In this document: in pieces, positions 57,174-64,000 of the stretch
Position numbering within the stretch: position 1 is the stretch's first letter
Layout: every line of letters starts with the position of its first letter
Source of the DNA: Pseudomonas cannabina
GTDB taxonomy: Bacteria; Pseudomonadota; Gammaproteobacteria; Pseudomonadales; Pseudomonadaceae
Reading direction: 5' to 3'
NCBI RefSeq assembly: GCF_900100365.1
Contig: NZ_FNKU01000001.1
Location: 2,976,001-3,040,000, forward strand
Length of the DNA: 64,000 bases
The notes under the pieces: generated by a model
Database searches by the model: none
What the model was told of the DNA's origin: nothing
What the model saw: only the letters and a program-made list of their open reading frames with translations
Made by a program: the position numbers and the translations under genes

Positions 57174-57577
57174 GACAGCTCGCGCTTCTTGGCCTGATCG
57201 GCGGCGCGCTGCTGGTCGGATGCACCGCAGACCCGCTGCCGATTCGGCAGGATAAAAGCTACGTCATGGAATGGATCGGCGAACGTCCGCTGATCGACAA
57301 CAGTCACCTGACCATGACCCTGGGTGCCGATGGCCGCGCATACGGCAATGCGGGCTGCAACCACTGGTTCGCGCCCTACACCCTGAACGACCACACCATC
57401 AGCTTCGGCGCAGTAGGCAAAACCCGCAAAATGTGCGCGCCGGCGCTGATGGAACAGGAACAACGCTTCATCAAAGCCATCAGCAGCGTACAACGCTGGG
57501 ACATCTCACCCATCGAACAACTGCGCCTGTGGCCCGCTGAAGGCAAAGCGCTGCGCTTCTGGCTGGAAGATAGCTGA
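57170..57577 (+). CDS. META-domain (HslJ-like) lipoprotein
   Basis: The 135-aa protein has a lipobox LVGC (LIGGALLVGCTADP) and a META domain: YVMEWIGERPLID, GRAYGNAGCNHWFAPYTL with the family GxxGCN motif, and TRKMCAPALMEQEQRFIKAI. HslJ relatives are heat-shock or stress-linked envelope proteins (novobiocin tolerance in E. coli). The ATG overlaps the previous stop. A repeat region follows. Confidence 0.88.
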   Translation: MRQLALLGLIGGALLVGCTADPLPIRQDKSYVMEWIGERPLIDNSHLTMTLGADGRAYGNAGCNHWFAPYTLNDHTISFGAVGKTRKMCAPALMEQEQRFIKAISSVQRWDISPIEQLRLWPAEGKALRFWLEDS

Positions 57578-57582
57578 TATCA

Positions 57583-57740
57583 CTATCGTGCGACGCTCTG
57601 CGTCGCATGCCGTTCTGGACGCTCCGATTTACTGGGCTGTACCGGCCTCTTCGCGAGCAAGCTCGCTCCCACAGGAGCAGTGTGTGCTTCAACTATCGTG
57701 CGACGCTCCGCGTCCTCGCTGCGACGCAGAGCCTGGTTAA
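57583..57740. repeat. intergenic repeats with a classical Pseudomonas REP
   Basis: Two copies of ACTATCGTGCGACGCTCTGC-type sequence flank GGGCTGTACCGGCCTCTTCG and CGCGAGCAAGCTCGCTCCCA, the REP core known from fluorescent pseudomonads. The layout is the same as the 111-bp unit at 63436-63657. Confidence 0.85.
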
Positions 57741-57749
57741 CTGATCTGA

Positions 57750-58217
57750 TCAGCCCTCCCCGCGCAGCGCCTTGAGCTTCTGGATCACGGTCGCGGCGGA
57801 TTGCTCGCCGAGCAATTGTTCGCGCATCTTGCCTTTGTCGTCGATGATGTAGGTCACCGGCAGCGCCTCGGAAGGCGGCAGGCTGTACTGTTCGGCCGGA
57901 TCTTGGGCCAGTACGGTGAACTTGATGCCCAGCGCGTTGGCGGCATTTTTCAGTTCGTCACCTTGCAGATTGTCAAAGTTGACGCCCAATACTGTGACCT
58001 TCTTGTCCTTGAGCTGCTCGAACAGTGCATTGAATTCCGGCACCTCGGTCCGGCACGGGCCACACCATTCAGCCCAATAGTTGACCACCAGCCAATGGCC
58101 CTTTATCCGCTCGCTGGCGACCTTCTGACCGTTCTGGTCGGTGCCCAGGTCCACGCCACAGCCGCTGAGCAGCAAACTGCCGAGAAGTATCACCGCTGCT
58201 GTCAATCGCATTGCCAT
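57750..58217 (-). CDS. TlpA-like thioredoxin-fold lipoprotein
   Basis: The 155-aa protein has a lipoprotein signal (LTAAVILLGSLLLSGCGVDL) and a redox thioredoxin fold with WCGPC in NYWAEWCGPCRTEVPEF and the cis-Pro loop EALPVTYIIDDKGK. It should act as a periplasmic thiol-disulfide reductase, in the TlpA/ResA group. The start MAMRLTAAV has GGAAGG upstream; a nearby ATG two codons later is possible. It is divergent from arsC. Confidence 0.9.
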   Translation of the reverse strand: MAMRLTAAVILLGSLLLSGCGVDLGTDQNGQKVASERIKGHWLVVNYWAEWCGPCRTEVPEFNALFEQLKDKKVTVLGVNFDNLQGDELKNAANALGIKFTVLAQDPAEQYSLPPSEALPVTYIIDDKGKMREQLLGEQSAATVIQKLKALRGEG

Positions 58218-58362
58218 TAATTTCCTTCCTCGCCTGTTCAACCTGCATTACCGATGACCAGGCTTTCTTATACCCATGTTACGACTATTGACCATCCGAT
58301 ATGTCGAACAGTGTCATCGCTGGGTAGAATACGCCCCACCCCATACAAGATGCGACCTGCAA

Positions 58363-59318
<956 letters not shown>

Positions 59319-59424
59319 CCGGTTCGCCAGAAGCGCCACCACCCGCTTTCGCTAAAATCGCAAACTTGCAGCTCAAGGGTCGGTCTGAGCCCTTGACCTG
59401 CCTGTTGAATCTTCTGGAGAACCG

Positions 59425-60096
59425 ATGCACGACTACAAATGGCTGAACGAGTATTGCCTGAATCGATTCGGCTCTGCCAAAGCTCTGGAAGCTCATCTGC
59501 CCTCCCCCAAAACGCCGAAACAACTGCAGGCCATCAGCGCCGACCGTTACCTGTCGACCATGGCGCTGCGGGTGTTTCGTGCCGGTCTGAAACACAGTCT
59601 GGTGGATTCCAAATGGCCCGCTTTTGAAGAAGTGTTCTTCCGCTTCGACCCGGAGAAAGTCGTGCTGATGGGCGCCGACCATCTGGAGCGGCTGATGCAG
59701 GACGCGCGCATCATTCGTCACTTGGGCAAGCTCAAGAGCGTGCCACGCAATGCGCAGCTGATTCTGGACATCGAACAGGAGCATGGCAGCTTTGGCACAT
59801 TCATCGCCGAGTGGCCGGTCGATAACATTACCGGCCTGTGGCAGTACCTGGCCAAGCACGGTAATCAGATGGGTGGCCTGTCATCGCCGCGCTTTTTGCG
59901 CATGGTCGGCAAGGACACCTTCATTCCGACCTGGGATGTAGTCGCCGCCCTGAATGCGCAGGATATCGTCGACCGCGTGCCGACCAGCAAACGCGATCAG
60001 GCCATCGTGCAAGACGTGTTCAATCAGTGGCATGCCGAAAGTGGCAGACCGATGTGCCAGTTGTCAGCAATGCTGTCGTTTACGGTCAACCACTGA
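59425..60096 (+). CDS. DNA-3-methyladenine glycosylase I-like protein
   Basis: The 223-aa protein looks like a helix-hairpin-helix base-excision glycosylase of the Tag-related group: VFRAGLKHSLVDSKWPAFEE resembles the Tag region around its catalytic site, followed by DARIIRHLGKLKSVPRNAQL. The N-terminal sequence MHDYKWLNEYCLNRFG does not show the RCxW start of E. coli Tag, so this is a divergent member and the substrate is uncertain. GGAG lies 5-6 bases before the ATG. It converges with ttcA, 6 bp apart. Confidence 0.75.
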   Translation: MHDYKWLNEYCLNRFGSAKALEAHLPSPKTPKQLQAISADRYLSTMALRVFRAGLKHSLVDSKWPAFEEVFFRFDPEKVVLMGADHLERLMQDARIIRHLGKLKSVPRNAQLILDIEQEHGSFGTFIAEWPVDNITGLWQYLAKHGNQMGGLSSPRFLRMVGKDTFIPTWDVVAALNAQDIVDRVPTSKRDQAIVQDVFNQWHAESGRPMCQLSAMLSFTVNH

Positions 60097-60102
60097 TCGG
60101 GC

Positions 60103-60927
60103 TCAGATATTCACCACATTGACGAACCGTGACGTCGCGGTTTCGTCGATGCGCAGGTTACTGAAGTCGAACAGCTTGCGATCGGCCAGTTGCGAAGGCT
60201 GAACATTCTGCAGCGCGCGGAAGATGCTTTCGGTGCGGCCTGGCGTCTTGCGCTCCCAGTCCAGCAGCATGTCCTTGACCACCTGGCGTTGCAGATTTTC
60301 CTGCGAGCCGCAGAGATTGCAGGGAATGATCGGAAACTGCTTGAGGTCCGAATAGGCCTGAATGTCTTTCTCGTGGCAGTAGGCTAACGGACGAATCACC
60401 ACATTGCGACCGTCATCGGCACGCAGCTTGGGCGGCATGGCTTTCAACGAGCCGTTGAAGAACATGTTCAGGAAGAACGTCTCGACGATGTCATCACGGT
60501 GATGCCCCAACGCCATCTTGGTGGCACCGATTTCGTCGGCGAAGGTGTACAGCGTGCCGCGACGCAGGCGCGAACACAGCGAGCACGTGGTCTTGCCTTC
60601 GGGGATCAGCTCTTTGACCACCGAATACGTGTCCTTCTCGACGATGTGGTACTCGACACCCAGTTCTTTCAGGTAGGCAGGCAGCACATGCTCGGGAAAG
60701 CCCGGCTGCTTCTGGTCCATGTTGACGGCAACGATATCGAACCTGATCGGCGCGACTTTCTGCAAGTGCAGCAACACGTCGAGCAGGGTGTAACTGTCTT
60801 TGCCACCGGACAGGCAAACCATCACCTTGTCGCCGTCTTCGATCATGTTGAAGTCAGCCACCGCTTCGCCGGCCAGTCGACGCAGACGTTTCTGCAGTTT
60901 GTTCTGATTGACTGAAAGGGTGCCCAT
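60103..60927 (-). CDS. ttcA: tRNA 2-thiocytidine(32) synthetase
   Basis: TtcA thiolates C32 of certain tRNAs, using ATP and an iron-sulfur cluster. The 274-aa protein has the PP-loop [16 protein letters not shown], cluster cysteines [13 protein letters not shown] and CNLCGSQ, and [20 protein letters not shown]. The start [10 protein letters not shown] was picked because family members start here; the frame runs 151 codons further upstream through non-coding sequence. No strong ribosome site is seen. Confidence 0.96.
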   Translation of the reverse strand: MGTLSVNQNKLQKRLRRLAGEAVADFNMIEDGDKVMVCLSGGKDSYTLLDVLLHLQKVAPIRFDIVAVNMDQKQPGFPEHVLPAYLKELGVEYHIVEKDTYSVVKELIPEGKTTCSLCSRLRRGTLYTFADEIGATKMALGHHRDDIVETFFLNMFFNGSLKAMPPKLRADDGRNVVIRPLAYCHEKDIQAYSDLKQFPIIPCNLCGSQENLQRQVVKDMLLDWERKTPGRTESIFRALQNVQPSQLADRKLFDFSNLRIDETATSRFVNVVNI

Positions 60928-61119
60928 TTGTTGGAGGTATCCGCCGGTGACTTGAGAAAAGGCGGTTATTTTACGCATAACCGATACGGGGTTAAACAGA
61001 CTGCGCGCATGCCGTTCAAACTGGCAACAGCACTGACTCGAAAACGACCACCGGGCGGCTGGCATGTTCAGCCGCGCGTGACCTTGCGGCATACTGGGCG
61101 CATTGGAGAGCCATAACGC

Positions 61120-61614
61120 ATGCCCGAACAACTCAATGCCCGCGTCGAAACCTGTTATCAGCAAGCCGAAGCCTTCTTCAAACGCACGTTCAAACGGCCG
61201 GTGGTCAGTTTTCAGTTGCGTGGCCAGAAGGCCGGCGTCGCGCACTTGCACGAAAACCTGCTGCGCTTCAATCCGCAGCTCTATAAAGAGAACGCCGAAG
61301 ACTTCCTGCGCCAGACCGTGCCGCACGAAGTCGCGCACCTGATTGCCCATCAACTGTTCGGTGGCAGTATTCAGCCGCATGGCGAAGAGTGGCAGCTGAT
61401 CATGCGCGGCGTCTACGAGCTACCGCCCAATCGCTGCCATACCTACGCCGTTCAGCACCGCAGCGTGACGCGTTACATTTATCGCTGCCCATGCCCGGAC
61501 AGCGATTTCCCGTTCACCTCCCAGCGCCACAGCATGGTTCGCAAAGGACGGCGTTACCTGTGCCGCCGTTGCCGCGAGCCGCTGGTGTTCAGTGGCGAGA
61601 CCCGCATGGAGTAA
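61120..61614 (+). CDS. sprT: SprT-family zinc metalloprotein
   Basis: The 164-aa protein has the metallopeptidase motif [14 protein letters not shown] (HExxH) with a further His in [10 protein letters not shown], and a C-terminal zinc ribbon ([19 protein letters not shown]). SprT relatives in eukaryotes (Spartan) cut DNA-protein crosslinks; the bacterial role is not settled. It is followed by a terminator. Confidence 0.93.
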   Translation: MPEQLNARVETCYQQAEAFFKRTFKRPVVSFQLRGQKAGVAHLHENLLRFNPQLYKENAEDFLRQTVPHEVAHLIAHQLFGGSIQPHGEEWQLIMRGVYELPPNRCHTYAVQHRSVTRYIYRCPCPDSDFPFTSQRHSMVRKGRRYLCRRCREPLVFSGETRME

Positions 61615-61634
61615 CCCGGGCAAAATCCAGGCAT

Positions 61635-61663
61635 AAAAAAACCCATCCGAAGATGGGTTTTTT
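61635..61663. terminator. rho-independent terminator, bidirectional
   Basis: AAAAAAACCCATC-cgaa-GATGGGTTTTTT has A/T-runs on both sides and lies between the convergent sprT and dctA genes, so it can stop both. Confidence 0.92.
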
Positions 61664-61678
61664 CATGGCCTGAGGTTA

Positions 61679-63031
61679 TCAGACGGTCTTGGTGGTATTC
61701 ACCGCAGCGGCTGGGGTCGGGCCTTCGGCAACGCCGAGGTCGTCTTCAGGACGGGTTTCCAGAATGGCGCTGCCACCGGAAGCCAGCTCGGATTGCAGCT
61801 TGTCGGTGTCCAGCTCGCCAACCCACTTGGCAACCACCACTGTGGCAACAGCGTTACCCACCAGGTTGGTCAGGGCGCGGGCTTCGGACATGAAGCGGTC
61901 GATGCCCAGAATCAGCGCCAGACCGGCAACCGGCAGGTGGCCAACAGCCGACAGGGTTGCAGCCAGTACGATAAAGCCGCTACCGGTCACGCCAGCAGCA
62001 CCTTTGGACGACAGCAACAGCACCAGCAGCAGGGTGATCTGGTGGCTGATGTCCATATGAGTGTTGGTCGCCTGAGCGATGAACACCGCAGCCATGGTCA
62101 CGTAGATCGACGTACCGTCCAGGTTGAACGAGTAGCCGGTCGGGATAACCAGACCTACGACGGACTTCTTGGCACCCAGACGTTCCATCTTGATCAGCAT
62201 GCGTGGCAGGGCCGATTCCGACGAGGACGTACCCAGTACGATCAACAGCTCTTCGCGGATATAGCGAATCAGTTTGAAGATGCTGAAGCCGTGAGCGCGG
62301 GCGATTGCGCCCAGTATGAACACGATGAACAGAACGCAGGTGACGTAGAAGCAGATCATCAACTGACCCAACTGCACCAGCGAGCTGACGCCGTAGGCGC
62401 CGATGGTGAAGGCCATGGCACCGAATGCACCGATAGGCGCCAGTTTCATGATCATGTTGATGATGTTGAACATCACGTGGGCGAAACGATCGATGAAGTC
62501 CAGAACCGGTTTGCCGTATGAACCCAGGCGATGCAGGGCGAAGCCGAAGATCACCGAGAACATCAGCACTTGCAGGATGTCACCGTTGGCAAACGCGCCG
62601 ACGATGGTGTTGGGAATGACGTTGAGGATAAAGCCGACGATGCTCTGATCCTGACCGGCAGTGACGTAGGCCGCGATCTTCGAGGCGTCGAGCGTGCTGA
62701 CGTCGATGTTCATGCCGACACCCGGCTGAACCACGTTGACCACGATCAGACCGATCAGCAGGGCGATAGTCGACACGATCTCGAAATACAGCAGCGCGTA
62801 GCCGCCTGTCTTGCCCACCGATTTCATGTTCTGCATACCGGCGATACCGCTGACGACGGTACAGAAGATGATCGGGGCAATAACCATCTTGATAAGTTTG
62901 ATGAACCCGTCACCCAGCGGCTTCAGTGCCTTGCCGGTGTCCGGGTAGAAGTGACCGATCAGGATACCGATGACAATCGCAACGATTACCTGAAAATAGA
63001 GGGATTTGTAGATGGGCTGACGAGTCGTCAT
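61679..63031 (-). CDS. dctA: C4-dicarboxylate transport protein DctA
   Basis: DctA is an inner-membrane symporter for succinate, fumarate and malate with protons. The 450-aa protein is a DAACS (glutamate-transporter fold) family member: [20 protein letters not shown], the first hairpin [34 protein letters not shown] and [20 protein letters not shown]. The start [11 protein letters not shown] has GAGG 9 bases upstream; upstream codons are open but unlikely. A sigma-54 promoter lies 130 bp upstream. Confidence 0.97.
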   Translation of the reverse strand: MTTRQPIYKSLYFQVIVAIVIGILIGHFYPDTGKALKPLGDGFIKLIKMVIAPIIFCTVVSGIAGMQNMKSVGKTGGYALLYFEIVSTIALLIGLIVVNVVQPGVGMNIDVSTLDASKIAAYVTAGQDQSIVGFILNVIPNTIVGAFANGDILQVLMFSVIFGFALHRLGSYGKPVLDFIDRFAHVMFNIINMIMKLAPIGAFGAMAFTIGAYGVSSLVQLGQLMICFYVTCVLFIVFILGAIARAHGFSIFKLIRYIREELLIVLGTSSSESALPRMLIKMERLGAKKSVVGLVIPTGYSFNLDGTSIYVTMAAVFIAQATNTHMDISHQITLLLVLLLSSKGAAGVTGSGFIVLAATLSAVGHLPVAGLALILGIDRFMSEARALTNLVGNAVATVVVAKWVGELDTDKLQSELASGGSAILETRPEDDLGVAEGPTPAAAVNTTKTV

Positions 63032-63159
63032 TGCAGTTTTCCTCAAGGGCGTCGTCGGCATCTTCACCTGATGCACGCGAGCCTATAAAGCGCTAACCCT
63101 CCTGCACTGGAGGGATTTGTTTTGTCGAGCTGCACAGGGCAGGCCTCTACCCTCTGAAT

Positions 63160-63175
63160 AGCAATACGCGTGCCA
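63160..63175 (-). promoter_or_regulatory. sigma-54 promoter of dctA
   Basis: On the minus strand TGGCACGCGTATTGCT matches the -24/-12 consensus TGGCAC-N5-TTGCW exactly. Transcription should start about 10-12 bp downstream, giving a leader of about 120 nt before dctA. In pseudomonads and rhizobia dctA is activated through DctB/DctD with sigma-54 (established knowledge). No enhancer site was identified by eye. Confidence 0.9.
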
Positions 63176-63435
63176 TGGAGTCAGATTGATATCAAGTCCG
63201 CGCTGTGCAAGGCCTGGACGGGTAACGGTAGCCGGGATTCGACGGTAGAGGTGGCGGTTTTCCGCCGTATCGAGGAAAAAACAGAGGTTGAGTGGCGGTT
63301 ATCCGCCTTTTGAGGGTCGTGAGGAACATGGTTTTGGAAACTCGGCGTCCGATCTACAGTACGCAGTGCGGCGCAGATATGTGACGCAGAGCGTCACGAA
63401 AGGCATTCCTACGCTGGAGCATAGGAACGATAACC

Positions 63436-63715
63436 TCAACTATCGTGCGACGCTCTGCGTCGGTATGCCGTTCTGGACGCTTCAATTTACTAGGCTGTAC
63501 CGGCCTCTTCGCGAGCAAGCTCGCTCCCACAGGAGCTGCGTGTGCTTCAACTATCGTGCGACGCTCTGCGTCGGTATGCCGTTCTGGACGCTTCAATTTA
63601 CTGGGCTGTACCGGCCTCTTCGCGAGCAAGCTCGCTCCCACAGGAGCTGTGTGTGCTTCAACTATCGTGCGACGCTCTGCGTCGGCATGCCGTTCTGGAC
63701 GCTCCGCGTCCGATC
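63436..63715. repeat. 111-bp tandem repeat, two full copies and a partial third
   Basis: Units at 63436-63546 and 63547-63657 are nearly identical, and a third starts at 63658 and runs about 58 bp. Each has CAACTATCGTGCGACGCTCT, CGTTCTGGACGCTTCAATTT, GGCTGTACCGGCCTCTTCGC and CGAGCAAGCTCGCTCCCACA. A reverse member of the family (GTGACGCAGAGCGTCACGAA) lies just before (63380-63402) and after. The rest of the spacer from dctA to the kinase gene has no gene. Confidence 0.92.
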
Positions 63716-63824
63716 TTGGGTGTGCGTGCGGCGTAGATGTGTGACGCGGAGTGTCACGAAAGGCATAACCACTGGAGCGTGAGGAATGAGAATCCTGCTC
63801 TCGTGCCAATGCCTTTAACCGCCG

Positions 63825-64000
63825 TCACTGCGCCAGAAAATGAATCCTGAACGCTGCGCCGCCCAGTGGCGAATCGTCCAGTGTCAGTTGTGCGCCGTAG
63901 CTCTCGATGATGTCCTTGACCACCGCCAGACCGATCCCTTGCCCGGGGTTCTGGCGATCCAGCCGTTCACCACGTTCCAGAATGCGCGCACGCTGGCTGT
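63825..64000 (-). CDS. phoQ: sensor histidine kinase, C-terminal end (probably PhoQ)
   Basis: The 58 codons visible end a histidine kinase ATPase domain: ERGERLDRQNPGQGIGLAVV contains the G2-type GQGIGLA box, followed by KDIIESYGAQLTLDDSPLGG and AFRIHFLAQ before the stop. The rest lies right of the window. The GQGIGLAVVKDI style and the position near dctA, where phoP-phoQ sit in P. aeruginosa (from memory), suggest PhoQ, the Mg2+ and antimicrobial-peptide sensor. The kinase assignment is firm, the name less so. Confidence 0.7.
   Translation of the reverse strand, partial: SQRARILERGERLDRQNPGQGIGLAVVKDIIESYGAQLTLDDSPLGGAAFRIHFLAQ

Noticed and set aside
63288..63782. Open frames through the 111-bp repeats on both strands
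   Set aside because: They repeat the same peptide because the DNA is tandemly repeated, and no start site or family is seen; treated as non-coding.

Overview
The window looks like chromosomal DNA of a fluorescent Pseudomonas, most probably of the Pseudomonas syringae group. Supporting signs are the gene order around gyrA-mtnA-ubiG-mupP, the hda-purM-purN block and the mazG-relA-rlmD-cysM-gacS block. A complete aerobic cobalamin operon, a 1-undecene synthase gene (undA) and intergenic repeats built on GACGCTCTGCGTC and CGCGAGCAAGCTCGCTCCC agree with this. Names were assigned from sequence motifs and memory of families; no database search was run.

Layout. 1-7.3 kb: gyrA (5' part, minus strand), mtnA, a methylthioadenosine deaminase, ubiG, mupP, a short-chain dehydrogenase and a diguanylate cyclase. 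7.3-12.5 kb: undA, a large PAS-GGDEF-EAL protein and an ABC exporter whose Walker A lysine codon reads as glutamate. 12.5-19 kb: a DsbA-like protein, trhO, bolA, a DUF2059 protein, fumC, a flavodoxin-fold oxidoreductase, an EamA transporter and a DTW-domain tRNA-modifying enzyme. 19-25 kb is gene-poor: an acyl-carrier-like protein without the prosthetic-group serine, several very small genes, rmuC and a FadL-type porin. 25-36 kb is one long leftward operon: cobO-cobB-bluB-cbiB-cobD-cobQ-cobU-cobT-cobC-cobS, headed by a cobalamin riboswitch and followed by an MFS transporter, a 40-residue membrane protein and a glutathione peroxidase.

36-44 kb: a lipoprotein sugar dehydrogenase, a repeat-rich spacer, two NlpC/P60 genes (one frameshifted), a 55-copy perfect octanucleotide array placed just before the frameshifted gene, a sirtuin, hda, an AI-2E family permease and a DUF2066 protein. 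44-53.6 kb: purM-purN-DUF3108, then mazG, relA, rlmD and cysM. 53.8-64 kb: gacS, several small stress or redox genes (META lipoprotein, TlpA-like, arsC, wrbA), a glycosylase, ttcA, sprT, dctA with a clear sigma-54 promoter, a 111-bp tandem repeat, and the end of a histidine kinase that is probably phoQ.

Most of the window is ordinary core genome. The observations most worth following are the octanucleotide array with the frameshift in the adjacent gene, the Walker A change in the ABC exporter, the serine-less carrier-like protein, and the small genes at 19630-19752 and 25634-25756.
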